Shown: piece after piece, positions 32,213 through 41,219 of the stretch | Layout of the letters: each line of letters opens with the position of its first letter | Numbering within the stretch: the first letter of the stretch is position 1 | Assembly: GCF_036245865.1 (NCBI RefSeq) | Contig: NZ_BTTW01000004.1 | Coordinates: 1-64,000, forward strand | Direction of reading: 5' to 3' | DNA: 64,000 bases | From: Corallococcus caeni | GTDB lineage: Bacteria; Myxococcota; Myxococcia; Myxococcales; Myxococcaceae | Notes under the pieces: model-generated | Databases searched by the model: none | The model's input: only the letters and a program-made list of their open reading frames with translations | Told to the model about the DNA's origin: nothing | Made by a program: the position numbers and the translations under genes

Positions 32213-33475
32213 TCAGTAGGAGACGGACACCCGCGCGTAGCCTTCGTGGCGGGTGTAGTTGAGGCCGGCGGCGCCCAGCGACGAGGAGCGGGTGCCCAGC
32301 ATGTAGCCCACCGCGCCCACGAGCCACGGGCGGATTTGATACTCGGGCCCCAGGTCCAGCGTCACCAGCGTGTCGCTCCGGCCGCCCGTGAAGGAGAGGA
32401 AGTCCAGCGCGCCCGTCGCGTGCAGCGCGAGCCGGCTGCCCATGACGGAGCGCGCTTCGGCGTAGACGCGGTCGTCGCGGAAGGTGCCGTAGGCGGCCAC
32501 CGGTTCGAAGGCGCGCAGGTAGCCGCCCTTCACGGTGAGCGACGGGCCCCACAGGTACGTGCCCTCCGCCTGCGCCACCACGGTGCCGCCGCCGCCCGCG
32601 CCCAGGTTCTGGCTCCAGCCCGCCTTCGCCGTCAGGGTGATGCGCGGCGACACCAGGCCGGACACGCCCGCCATGGCGTGCAGCAGCGTCGCGCTGGGTG
32701 TGGTGGTGTCGTTGAAGTAGCCCCGGTACTCCAGGCCCGTGTCCACCACCACCGCCGTCTTGGGCAGGAAGCGCCAACGGCCCTCCGCGCCCACGCGCAG
32801 GTTGCCGTAGTTGAACTGGCTGGCGGCGAGCGGATCACACGCGGCGTCGGTGCAGCCCACGGGGGCCATGCCGCCCAGGGGCTCGAAGAACTCCATCGCG
32901 TACGCGGCGGACGGTGTCACTTCCAACGCGCCGCCGCCGGGCTTCCACTGCGCCTTGACGCGCGCCTCGTTGAAGAGGCTGAGCACGCCCGCGCCCAGCG
33001 CCACCGTGCGCGTGCGGTCCGAGCGCGTCAGCGCGTCGCCGACCTCCACGGACAGTGTGCTCTCCTGGTTGAAGAGCAGCGCCAGGTCCGCCGCGCCTTC
33101 CAGGTGCGACGCCGCGCCGGAGCCCGCGGTAATCAGGCCCGTGTAGGCCACGTAGTCCAGGTTGCCGCGCAGCGCGATGGCCAGCTTCGGGGACGGCACG
33201 TCCAGCAGCAGCCCGGGGCGGATGTGCAGCGCCAGCTCTCCGGACAGGTCCGGCGACAGGGGGCCCGTGCCCGCCTCGCGGAAGTAGCCCACGCCGCTGT
33301 CCAGCCGCGTCTCCAGGTCCAGCGTCGGGTGCAGCCGGCCGTTGCCCACCTTGACGCCGTTGCCGCCCGGAGGCCGTCCCCCCGTGAAGGCCTGCGCCGA
33401 CGCCGTCAGCGGCAGCAACGCCGCGAGCGCCAGGGCCCCGAGGGCCAGACGGAATGTCCCAGCAGGCTGCTTCAT
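32213..33475 (-). CDS. wzpB: Outer-membrane beta-barrel, polysaccharide export partner (Wzp-like)
   Basis: The 420-residue product has a signal peptide (MKQPAGTFRLALGALALAAL through ASAQA) and then alternating short amphipathic strands with many aromatic ends, such as LRGNLDYVAYTGLI, TVVVDTGLEYRGYF-like segments and the terminal YARVSVSY, typical of an outer-membrane barrel ending in an aromatic residue. In M. xanthus, truncated OPX proteins are paired with such barrels (Wzp). The adjacent OPX gene supports this job. An extra Cys pair occurs near GCTDAACD. ATG 33475 is chosen because the signal peptide begins there. Confidence 0.72.
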   Translation of the reverse strand: MKQPAGTFRLALGALALAALLPLTASAQAFTGGRPPGGNGVKVGNGRLHPTLDLETRLDSGVGYFREAGTGPLSPDLSGELALHIRPGLLLDVPSPKLAIALRGNLDYVAYTGLITAGSGAASHLEGAADLALLFNQESTLSVEVGDALTRSDRTRTVALGAGVLSLFNEARVKAQWKPGGGALEVTPSAAYAMEFFEPLGGMAPVGCTDAACDPLAASQFNYGNLRVGAEGRWRFLPKTAVVVDTGLEYRGYFNDTTTPSATLLHAMAGVSGLVSPRITLTAKAGWSQNLGAGGGGTVVAQAEGTYLWGPSLTVKGGYLRAFEPVAAYGTFRDDRVYAEARSVMGSRLALHATGALDFLSFTGGRSDTLVTLDLGPEYQIRPWLVGAVGYMLGTRSSSLGAAGLNYTRHEGYARVSVSY

Positions 33476-33584
33476 GGTGTCAGAGGCGCTCCAGGCGGTG
33501 GGACGGCGGGCATAGCACGCAGGTTCCCCCATCGGAACAAACGGTCCAGGGCCGGGACCGGGGAAGGTGGGGGGACGCAGGCAC

Positions 33585-34160
33585 TCAGTCCACGGGGCTC
33601 GCGGGCGGCGGGCGCACGATGAGGTCCGGCGGCGGCGGGGGACGCGTGGGGTCTCCGCCGGGCAGGTTGTCGGGCTCCTCCACCTCCACGAAGAGGTTCT
33701 CGTCGGTGCGGAAGGCGAGCTGGCCGATGCACTCCTCGGCCTCCGAGCGCAGCTGGCCCACCTTCTGCTGGGCGATCATCACCTTGGTGAACTCGTGCTC
33801 GCCGGGCGCCGCCTCGCTCTTGCTGACGGCCTCCTGGAGGGCCACGTCGGCCTGCTCGGAGATGCGCAGGAGGCCTTTGATCTGCGTCAGCTTCTCGTTG
33901 GCGCAGTTGAGCTTCACCACGTCCTTGGTGCGCCGCGCCTCCTCCACCTTCTCCAGCACCTGGCGGAGCGCTTCGCGCATGCCGCCCAGGGCCTGCGTGC
34001 TGCGCTCCAGCTTCTGGCTGTCCGGCACGTCGCCGGCCTTGTCCAGCGCGGGCGGGGCGGCGGGGCGCGGCAGCGGCGCGGGCGCCTGCGCGAGCGCCAT
34101 CCCGGAGGTGACGAGTCCTCCGACGACGACGAGCATTCCCAGGGTGCGCATGCGCTTCAC
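33585..34160 (-). CDS. Exported protein of unknown function with a central helical segment
   Basis: The product is about 191 residues. It has a signal peptide (MRTLGMLVVVGGLVTSGMALA) and a Pro/Ala linker. A helical, coiled-coil-like part follows (MREALRQVLEKVEEAR, LTQIKGLLRISEQADVAL), with two Cys residues (LNCANEKL and EECIGQL) that could form a disulfide, and a Pro-rich C-terminus (PTRPPPPPDLIV). GTG 34160 preceded by GGAAGGA is the likely start. The family was not recognised. Lying between wzp and the cyclic-nucleotide-binding gene in the conserved mgl-linked block, it may be a periplasmic part of that system. Confidence 0.7.
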   Translation of the reverse strand: MKRMRTLGMLVVVGGLVTSGMALAQAPAPLPRPAAPPALDKAGDVPDSQKLERSTQALGGMREALRQVLEKVEEARRTKDVVKLNCANEKLTQIKGLLRISEQADVALQEAVSKSEAAPGEHEFTKVMIAQQKVGQLRSEAEECIGQLAFRTDENLFVEVEEPDNLPGGDPTRPPPPPDLIVRPPPASPVD

Positions 34161-34269
34161 GAGTCCTTCCGGCCCCACTTCAAGCTTCGTGGGTCGAGCG
34201 TAGGAGCGAGGGGGTGGGGTGTCAACGCAATGCCCCATCGTCCCGGCGTCCGGTTTCCAGCCCCGGAAT

Positions 34270-34716
34270 TCAGTCCTGGGGGGCCAGGCGGGCGTTGGCC
34301 TCCCGCAGGCGGGCGGACAGGCTGCGCGCGATGTTCACGACGATGAAGGTGAAGCCGTCCGCGTGCGCCAACCGGAAGGTCCGCAAATCCTGCGCGGTGA
34401 GCTGGAGCAGCTCCACCTCGCCCAGGGCGCGCACGGTGGCGGAGCGGTGGTCCTTGTCGATGAGGCCCATCTCCCCGAAGAACTCCGGCGGGCCCAGGAC
34501 GGTGAGGGGCTTCACTGCGTTATCCGTGCCGCGGCGCACCACCTCCACCTGGCCGCGCACGATGACGAAGAGGCTGTCGCCCAGGTCGCCCTCCTCGAAC
34601 ACCACCTCCCCGTGAGAGTACCGGTAGAGCCGTGCCAGCTCCGCCAGCCGCGCGAGCTCCGCGGGGGCCAGCATCTCGAAGAGGGGGGATGTGGCGATGA
34701 CGGCCAGCTTCTCCAT
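34270..34716 (-). CDS. Cyclic-nucleotide-binding (Crp/PKA-R-like) domain protein
   Basis: The 148-residue product is a single cyclic-nucleotide-binding domain: SHGEVVFEEGDLGDSLFVIVRGQVEV forms the first beta-strands (seen in two blocks), and the phosphate-binding cassette FFGEMGLIDKDHRSATVRA carries the conserved Glu and Arg. C-terminal helices follow and there is no DNA-binding domain. It is therefore a nucleotide-sensing or scaffold protein rather than a Crp regulator. It lies between envelope genes of the mgl-linked block. Confidence 0.88.
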   Translation of the reverse strand: MEKLAVIATSPLFEMLAPAELARLAELARLYRYSHGEVVFEEGDLGDSLFVIVRGQVEVVRRGTDNAVKPLTVLGPPEFFGEMGLIDKDHRSATVRALGEVELLQLTAQDLRTFRLAHADGFTFIVVNIARSLSARLREANARLAPQD

Positions 34717-34763
34717 GTGCTCCCCGCGAGTCCGGTGCCTCCGGAAGGTCCGGGAGGACGAGC

Positions 34764-36113
34764 CTATTCCCCTGGCGAGAAGATGAACGGGTAGCTGACG
34801 GGGACGTCGTCACTCGGTTGGAAAGGGAACTTCCAGCCGCGGATGGTGGTGATGATGCAACTGCTGACACCCTCGGAGCGCAGGGTGGATTCATCCACCT
34901 CCACGTTGCCGGCGCGGCCGTCCGGCTTGAGGTTGAAGCGGACCATCACCCTGCCCTTGAGGGTGGGGTCGCGCTTGAGCTCCTTCTCGTAGCAGCGCTG
35001 GATGGACGCCTTCATGCGCTGGATGAAGCGGGCCAGGTCCTTGGGGCTGACCTCGGAGCTGTCCACTTCCGGCACCGCGTCCGCGACCTGGGGCACCTTG
35101 ACGGCCTGCTTCTGGCCGGTGTTCACGGCGCCCGCGCCGGACGTCTGCGTGGCGCCGATGCCCGCCACCTTGCCGCCGGTGTCGCCCTGCGGGTTGGCGA
35201 TGCCGTTGCCGCCGCCAGCGCCCACCGCGAGCGCGCCGCCGGACTGCGCCCCCGCGAGCGCCTCCGCCACGTTGGCGCCGCTGCCGGCGCTGCCGAGCAC
35301 GTCCGCGATGGCGTCCCCGCCGCCGGGGCCCTTGCCGCCCAGCAGCTTGAGGATGCCGGTGCTCGCGACCTTCGCCTCCATCTGCTGCCGACGCTCCGCG
35401 CTGTTGACGGGAGCGGACGTCGAGGCCGGCGTGGACGTCTTCTTGGGGGTGGTCTTCTCCTCCTCCGGCTTCTTCTCCTCGGTGGAGCCCTTCTCCTGGG
35501 GCTCCTCCTTCTTCGCGGGCTGCTGCGGGATGATGGCGCGCACGAAGCGGTCTTCCAGCTGGTCCAGCTCCACCTCCGCCTCCACCGGCGCCGGCTGGGC
35601 GACGATGAGCGCGACGCTCAGCACGTAGAGCACCAGCATCGACAGGAGGATGCCGAAGAAGAGGCGGTCCACCGTGCGCCAGGGGCTGGCCTTCAGCTCC
35701 GGGGGCAGCGGGGGCTTGGAGCCCTCCGCGGGCGCGGGGATGAAGTGGAAGAAGAGGGTGGCGTCCGGCAGCTCCACCTTGCCGCGGGCGCTCTCCTGCA
35801 GGGGCAGGTCGAAGGTGTCGTCCGCGCGGCGCGTGGCCAGGCCCTGGGCCCGGAGCGCGTCGAAGTCCACGTCCGACGAGCCCAGGTTGACGCGGCCCTG
35901 CATGTGCTCGTCGATGATGAGGTGGAACTGCTGGCCGCGGTTCTCCAGCACCTTGAAGCGCGACGGGCGCGCCTCGGACGGGGGCAGGACGATGGTGTTG
36001 CGGGCGTCCTCGCCAATGGTGACGGAGTCGTGGAGCAGGTGGTGCTCTTCGACGATGCGCCCGTCCTGGATGACGCCGACGCGCAGCAGCTTGGGGCGGG
36101 TTTGAAGGGCCAT
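34764..36113 (-). CDS. TonB-like energy transducer with FHA-like N-terminus and AgmX/PglI-type C-terminus
   Basis: The 449-residue product has a cytoplasmic N-terminal region to residue 145 with FHA-like features (SVTIGEDARNTIVLP, RFKVLENRGQQFHL). One membrane helix at 151-172 (LFFGILLSMLVLYVLSVALI) follows, then a Lys/Glu/Pro-rich then Gly-rich periplasmic stretch. The C-terminal domain at about 350-449 has IQRCYEKELKRDPTLKGRVMV and SCIITTIRGWKFP, the AgmX/PglI TonB-like domain of myxobacteria. GltG and GltJ of the gliding machinery have this plan. It overlaps nothing but sits 4 bp from a small exported protein. It likely spans the periplasm to transmit force or signal. Confidence 0.82.
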   Translation of the reverse strand: MALQTRPKLLRVGVIQDGRIVEEHHLLHDSVTIGEDARNTIVLPPSEARPSRFKVLENRGQQFHLIIDEHMQGRVNLGSSDVDFDALRAQGLATRRADDTFDLPLQESARGKVELPDATLFFHFIPAPAEGSKPPLPPELKASPWRTVDRLFFGILLSMLVLYVLSVALIVAQPAPVEAEVELDQLEDRFVRAIIPQQPAKKEEPQEKGSTEEKKPEEEKTTPKKTSTPASTSAPVNSAERRQQMEAKVASTGILKLLGGKGPGGGDAIADVLGSAGSGANVAEALAGAQSGGALAVGAGGGNGIANPQGDTGGKVAGIGATQTSGAGAVNTGQKQAVKVPQVADAVPEVDSSEVSPKDLARFIQRMKASIQRCYEKELKRDPTLKGRVMVRFNLKPDGRAGNVEVDESTLRSEGVSSCIITTIRGWKFPFQPSDDVPVSYPFIFSPGE

Positions 36114-36117
36114 GTGA

Positions 36118-36402
36118 CTAGAACGGGTCCTGCTGCACGCTCTGGACCACCTTGGGCACGAAGCTCTCCGTGCGGTTCAGGTCGTCGAAGCTCGGCTTGG
36201 AGCGATCGAGGAAATAGAAGGCTTCCGGCTTCTGGATGCGCCCCTCGACCTTGATGGCTTCCAGGTGGATGGCCTTGGCCTGCTTCTTCGCCGCCGGAGC
36301 CGGGGGCGTCGCGCCCTCCGCCGCCTTCTTCGTGGACGCGGGGTCCTCCGCCCAGGACGGACGGGCGACGGCAAGCAGCAGCAGGAAGAGGGCGGGGCGC
36401 AT
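36118..36402 (-). CDS. Small exported protein, AgmX-type operon partner
   Basis: This 94-residue protein has a cleavable signal peptide (MRPALFLLLLAVARPSWA), a Lys/Ala/Pro-rich segment, then a compact C-terminal part IKVEGRIQKPEAFYFLDRSK and FDDLNRTESFVPKVV. Such short proteins regularly accompany TonB-like AgmX-type transducers in myxobacteria, and the KVEGRIQKPEAFYFL block is the recognisable part. It starts after the TPR lipoprotein gene and lies 4 bp before the transducer gene. Its function is unknown; a periplasmic adaptor is a guess. Confidence 0.75.
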   Translation of the reverse strand: MRPALFLLLLAVARPSWAEDPASTKKAAEGATPPAPAAKKQAKAIHLEAIKVEGRIQKPEAFYFLDRSKPSFDDLNRTESFVPKVVQSVQQDPF

Positions 36403-36417
36403 GGTCGGAGGTCGTGG

Positions 36418-37800
36418 CTACCGGACGTCTTTGGACACCTTACCCGAGGCGCCCGGCCGCGTGGCAGGGGGCCCCGGGGTCGGGGCGGGGGTCGCGGCGG
36501 CCTCGGGGGCCGTCGTGGGAGCGGCGGCGGCCCCGGCGGCCTTCTTCAGGCCCTCCTTGCGCTCGCGCTCGCGGCGGCGGGTCTCCCGGTCGATGCCCTT
36601 CTGCGCGTCCTTGAGGTACTGCGCGGTGCGCTCGTCGGTGCCGCCCTTGGACTTGTACTGCTCCAGGAAGGCCGCGGCCTTCTGGAGGCGCTCCAGCGGG
36701 TCCATGCCGGCGGGCTCCAGGTCCAGGTGGAGCAGGCCCAGGTTGAAGTACGGGTCCTTCGCGTCGGGCTGGAGCTGGAGCACGCGCTCGTACTCCGCCA
36801 GGGCGCGGGGGAAGTCGCCCTCGCCCCGGTACGCGTTGCCCAGGTTGAGGTGGGCGGCGGCGAAGTCCGGCGCGGCCTTCACCGCGGCCTCCAGCTCCAC
36901 GCGGGCGCCGGCGTAGTCCTCGCCCTCGTTGAGCAGGGTGCCCAGGTTGTTGCGCGCCTCGGCGAAGTCCGGCCGCAGCGCGATGGCCTGGCGGAAGCGC
37001 TCCAGCGCCTGCGGACGCTCCTTGAGGCCCAGGTGCACCAGGCCCAGGGCGTTGAGGGTGGCCGCGTCCTGCGCGTCGATGGCGAGCGCGTTGCCCAGCA
37101 CCATGGACGCCAGCTCGAACTTGCCCTCGCGGGCGTACACCTGCGCCAGGACCTGCATGGCGGGCACGTGCTGTTCGCTGACCTGGAGTGCGCGGCGGGC
37201 CTCCGTGACGGCGGCCGCGTGCTTCTTCTGCAGCAGGAGGTTGAGCGCCAGCGCCGTGCGCCGGGCCACCGAGTCCTGCTTCGTCAGCGCCTCGCGCAGC
37301 TCCGCCTCCAGCGACGCCGCGCGGCCCGTGCGCGCCGACAGCCGCACCAGGCAGTCCCACGCGGCCTCCTGGTCCGGCTCCAGCGCCAGCGCCTGCCGGT
37401 AGGAGCGCTCCGCGTCCGGGAAGCGGCCCTGGCGCTCCTGCACGATGCCCAGGTTCGTCCACGCGGGGCCCAGCTTCGGGGACTTCTCCAGCAGGGCCTT
37501 GAGCGCGGTCTCCGCGATGGTCAGCTCGCCGCGCCGGGCGACCTCCACCGCGCTGGTGAAGTCCCGCTCCTGACCGGAGAGCGACTTCGCGACCGGCGCC
37601 GGCTGCACCGGAGCCTTCGCGTCGCCGGACTTCGCTTCACCGGACTTGCCTTCGCTGGCCTTCGGCGCCGTGCTCACGGCCGTGGCGGGCCCTGACTCCG
37701 GGCCGGTGAGCTTCGGGTCCTTGCGCGTCTCGGGCGCGGAGGCGCAGGCGGACAGCCAGAGCACCAGCCCGGTGAGCGCGAACTTGCGGCCCGCGTTCAT
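36418..37800 (-). CDS. TPR-repeat lipoprotein (GltE/AglT-like arrangement)
   Basis: The 460-residue product has a lipoprotein signal (KFALTGLVLWLSAC) and a low-complexity linker. About eight TPR motifs follow, for example GPAWTNLGIVQERQGRFPDA, LNALGLVHLGLKERPQALE and AHLNLGNAYRGEGDFPRAL. The tail is Ala/Pro-rich. It is probably anchored in the outer membrane on the periplasmic side. Its ATG overlaps the stop of the larger TPR gene (ATGA). Resemblance to gliding-machinery TPR lipoproteins rests on layout and context only. Confidence 0.8.
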   Translation of the reverse strand: MNAGRKFALTGLVLWLSACASAPETRKDPKLTGPESGPATAVSTAPKASEGKSGEAKSGDAKAPVQPAPVAKSLSGQERDFTSAVEVARRGELTIAETALKALLEKSPKLGPAWTNLGIVQERQGRFPDAERSYRQALALEPDQEAAWDCLVRLSARTGRAASLEAELREALTKQDSVARRTALALNLLLQKKHAAAVTEARRALQVSEQHVPAMQVLAQVYAREGKFELASMVLGNALAIDAQDAATLNALGLVHLGLKERPQALERFRQAIALRPDFAEARNNLGTLLNEGEDYAGARVELEAAVKAAPDFAAAHLNLGNAYRGEGDFPRALAEYERVLQLQPDAKDPYFNLGLLHLDLEPAGMDPLERLQKAAAFLEQYKSKGGTDERTAQYLKDAQKGIDRETRRRERERKEGLKKAAGAAAAPTTAPEAAATPAPTPGPPATRPGASGKVSKDVR

Positions 37801-40800
37801 GGCGTGCCCCCTTCCGTCAGCCGGGTTGCCTTGTCGGGGGCCACGCGCGCGGGCGCGACGGGCGCGGCGAGGCTGCCTAGCAGGCCGTCCGGATACACGG
37901 TCTCCGACGCGAGCACGCCGCGGGCCTCCTTCAGGACGGGATACTCCTTGGGACGGAAGCGGTTGAGCGCCTCCAGCGTGCGGCGGGTCCACTCGTTGGA
38001 GACGCGGCTGTTGCGCGCTTCCTTGAGCGTGGCGGCGTAGCTCTCCACCGCGCGGTCCTCCAGCGCCACCGTGCGCTGCGTGAGCATGTCCTGGTACGTC
38101 AGCACCGCGTCGTCGCCCAGGCGCTTCACCTCCGGGGGCACCGGCGCGTCCAGCAGCGTGGCGGCGAAGCGCTCCAGGGCATAGCCGCGCCGGTAGAACG
38201 ACGCCAGCGACCACTCGCGCTGCTTGTACGGCAGCACCCGGGCGTACGCGGCATCCACCGCCTTCACGGCCTCGGTCTTCTTGTTGAAGCTCTTCTCCAG
38301 CGCCTTGCCGGCGCCGCTGAGCTTCAGCGCGTCGAAGCGCTGGAACTCCAGTTCGGCCAGCTGGAAGCGGCTGTAGGCGGCGGCCTCGGCGGCGCGCAGC
38401 TGCGTGTCGGGCTTCAGCTTGCGGCGGTCGAAGTCATCCGCGGCGGCGGCCCAGGCGCGCTGGGCCTCCTTCGCGTTGCCGCGCTTCTTCCACGCGTCGC
38501 CCAGGCGGCGCTTCGCGTCCACCACCAGCTCCACCTGATCCGCCTTGCTCGCGAACTTGCGGACGAAGGCCTCCAGCGCCTGGATCTCGCCCTTCGTGTC
38601 GCCCTGCTTCTCCAGGATGCGGGCCGCGCGGTACTGGTTCTCCGGCGCGTTCTTCCCGTGGGGATACAGCTCCACGCAGCGCTGGAAGGCGGCGGCGGCC
38701 TCCGCGTAGCGCTGCTGTCCCTCGAGCAGCGACGCCGCGTTGTAGAGCGCGGCCTCGCGCTCCTCCGCCTTCGGGTAGTCCTTCACCAGCTTCTGGTAGC
38801 TGGTGACGGCCTTGTCGAAGTCGTAGGACTTCTGCGCGTTGAGGGCCACGCGGAACAGCGCGGTGTGCGCCCACGGCGACTTCGGATAGTCGCGGTACAC
38901 GCGCTCGTAGAGCTTCATCGCGGAGTCGAACCGGCGCAGCTCCTCGTACGCCACCGCCGCGTTGTTGAGCGCCTTGTCGGCGAACTCGTGGCGGGGGGCC
39001 TCCTCCACCAGCTGGAGGTACTTCTTCGCCGCCTCGTCGTAGCGCTTCTGCGACGCCAGCTGATCCGCCAGGTTGAAGCGGCCGGCGAGCTTGAACTTCA
39101 TCAGCTCGCGGTACTGCTCACCCGCGGGGTCCACCACCTGCGCGTTGCTGGCGAGCCGCGCGCTGACCTCCTCCACGCTCTTCCAGTCCTGGTCCACGAG
39201 GAAGGACTCGATGATGAGGTTGGTGGCGTAGCCTGCCACCGGGTTGCGCGGGTACGTCTGCACCACCTGCTCGAAGCGGGGGCGGGCCTGGGCGAAGTCG
39301 TCGTGCGTGTAGAACAGCTCCGCGGCCTGGTACGCGATGCCCGGCGCGGCCTCCTCCTTCGGCAGGAGCGCGACGTAGGCGTCGGACGCCTTCACGAGCG
39401 CGGCCTCCGTCTGGGCCAGGGCCACGGGCGCGTGCGCGCTGTCCTTGGGACGCTCGCTGGCGCGCAGCGGCTTGCGCTCGGGCACGCGGCCGGCCTTCAC
39501 GTCCTCGTCCAGCTGCGCCTTCCAGGCGAGCACCGCGTTGTGCGCGGACACGTCGCGGTAGGTGTTGTCCTGGTTGGAGTCGCGGACGGCCTCGTACTCC
39601 TTCGCCGCGGGGCCGTACGCATCCGAGTTGAAGAGGGACTCGGCGTGGAAGAAGCGCATCGCGTACGCGGTCTTGCTGCGCGGGAAGCGCTCCAGGTAGG
39701 TGCCGTACGCGCGCGCGGCGGCGGCGTAGGTGGACTTCGCCTCCGCGTCCTTGCCCTCCTTCTGGAAGGCCTGCGCCTGCTGGTGCTGGTACGCGGCGGC
39801 GGAGTAGAGGCTCTGCTCGGCGAGCGTCTGCGCGTGCGACAGCGCGTTCGGGTCGTCCTTGTTCTTCTCGTACCAGGCGCCGCCGGGCAGGTAGCTGTTG
39901 GCCAGCTTCTCCGACTCCTGCGCGTACAGGTCCATGCGCCGGTCGCGCTCGTAGGCCTGGACGATGCGCTGCTGGAGGCGTGGCGCGTCCGCGGTGAGGG
40001 GCTCGGTGGAGAGCACCTGCTGGTACGCGGCGATGGCCTCCTCGTTGCGGAGCTGGTCGAAGTAGACGTTGCCCAGCCGCCGGTACACCTCCGCCTCGTA
40101 GGGCCGGCCGCCGCGCTTCGCGAAGAGGTCGCGGGCCCTGGCCACGCCGCCCCACGTCTCATCCGCCAGCGACAGCGCGATGTACTGGAGCGCCTCCGAG
40201 CGCAGGTCGCCTTCGTCCGCCTTGCTGCCGGACTGCTGGTGGGACTGGTAGTGGTCCAGGAGCAGCAGGAAGCTGTCCACGGACTCCTCGAACCAGTCCA
40301 TCCGGTAGTACGTCCAGGCCAGCTTGTAGCGGGCCTTGTCGTAGAACCGGTGCTCGGTGTCGCGCGTGGCGACGGTGTACGCGTCGGCGGCCTTGCGCAG
40401 CGCCTCCGGGTCGGTCTCGTCCTCGAACCAGTACTCGCCGATGCGCGTCCACGCGTCGGTGGCGAAGCGGCTCTTGGGGTAGCGCGTGGTGAGCTGCTGG
40501 TAGGTGGCGAGGCTCTCCTCGTCCTTGTGCTGCTCGTTGAGGCAGTACGCCAGCAGGTACATCGAGCCGTCGTTGAGCTTGTAGTCCGGGAAGCGCGCGA
40601 GGAGCGTGCGGTACAGCCCGATGGACGGCGTGAAGTCCACCTCCGGCTCCGGCGGCAGGTCCGCCATCGCCTCGTCGGACATCGTGCGCACGCGCTCCGC
40701 GTAGTCGCGGCGCGCCAGCTGGTGCTCGTCCGCGGAGCGCTCGTAGTACAGCTCCGCCAGCCGGAACATCACGTCCGGCGTGGCGCGAGGCTCATCCGGG

Positions 40801-41219
40801 TAGCGGCGCAGGAAGTCCTCGAAGCGGGCGATGGCGTCCAGCCGCTGCGTGCGCTCCTGCGACTCCAGCGCGGTGAGCGTCTTCTCGTAGGCGTTGGAGA
40901 GCGCCGAGCGCTTCTGCTGGTAGCGCCGTTCGATGAGCTGCTTCACCTCGCGGTGGAAGTCGCGCGACTCCGCCTCGTACGCCTCCAGCGCGCGGCTCAC
41001 GTCGCGCAGCAGCTTCTCCTGCTCGGGCGTGTGGCCCAGGCCGTCCAGGTAGCGCGAGGTGGGCGCGGGCACGGCCGGGGGCGCGGGTTGGGCCTTCGCG
41101 GGGGCCGCGGGCGCGGTGGCCTTCTTCGCGGCCTGACTGGGAGCCTTGGCCTTCGCGGCATGCGAGGCCAGCGGCGCGAGCGCCAGGAGCAGGGCGAGGG
41201 CAGGGCGGCGCAGGGCCAT
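37797..41219 (-). CDS. Large periplasmic TPR-repeat protein
   Basis: The 1140-residue product starts with a signal peptide (RRPALALLLALAPLASHA) and an Ala/Pro linker, then many TPR-type helical repeats over nearly the whole length, such as RFATDAWTRIGEYWFEDETD, YEAEVYRRLGNVYFDQL and FADKALNNAAVAYEELRRF. No enzyme domain is seen. It should be a periplasmic scaffold. It is coupled to the TPR genes on both sides by 1-4 bp overlaps, so the three are made together. This matches the TPR genes that lie upstream of mglBA in other myxobacteria (recalled). Confidence 0.82.
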   Translation of the reverse strand: MALRRPALALLLALAPLASHAAKAKAPSQAAKKATAPAAPAKAQPAPPAVPAPTSRYLDGLGHTPEQEKLLRDVSRALEAYEAESRDFHREVKQLIERRYQQKRSALSNAYEKTLTALESQERTQRLDAIARFEDFLRRYPDEPRATPDVMFRLAELYYERSADEHQLARRDYAERVRTMSDEAMADLPPEPEVDFTPSIGLYRTLLARFPDYKLNDGSMYLLAYCLNEQHKDEESLATYQQLTTRYPKSRFATDAWTRIGEYWFEDETDPEALRKAADAYTVATRDTEHRFYDKARYKLAWTYYRMDWFEESVDSFLLLLDHYQSHQQSGSKADEGDLRSEALQYIALSLADETWGGVARARDLFAKRGGRPYEAEVYRRLGNVYFDQLRNEEAIAAYQQVLSTEPLTADAPRLQQRIVQAYERDRRMDLYAQESEKLANSYLPGGAWYEKNKDDPNALSHAQTLAEQSLYSAAAYQHQQAQAFQKEGKDAEAKSTYAAAARAYGTYLERFPRSKTAYAMRFFHAESLFNSDAYGPAAKEYEAVRDSNQDNTYRDVSAHNAVLAWKAQLDEDVKAGRVPERKPLRASERPKDSAHAPVALAQTEAALVKASDAYVALLPKEEAAPGIAYQAAELFYTHDDFAQARPRFEQVVQTYPRNPVAGYATNLIIESFLVDQDWKSVEEVSARLASNAQVVDPAGEQYRELMKFKLAGRFNLADQLASQKRYDEAAKKYLQLVEEAPRHEFADKALNNAAVAYEELRRFDSAMKLYERVYRDYPKSPWAHTALFRVALNAQKSYDFDKAVTSYQKLVKDYPKAEEREAALYNAASLLEGQQRYAEAAAAFQRCVELYPHGKNAPENQYRAARILEKQGDTKGEIQALEAFVRKFASKADQVELVVDAKRRLGDAWKKRGNAKEAQRAWAAAADDFDRRKLKPDTQLRAAEAAAYSRFQLAELEFQRFDALKLSGAGKALEKSFNKKTEAVKAVDAAYARVLPYKQREWSLASFYRRGYALERFAATLLDAPVPPEVKRLGDDAVLTYQDMLTQRTVALEDRAVESYAATLKEARNSRVSNEWTRRTLEALNRFRPKEYPVLKEARGVLASETVYPDGLLGSLAAPVAPARVAPDKATRLTEGGTP

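Noticed and set aside
27423..32777. A 1784-codon open frame on the minus strand
   Set aside because: It runs antisense over six well-supported genes, is Arg/His/Gly/Val-biased and has no recognisable domain; it is a GC-skew shadow.
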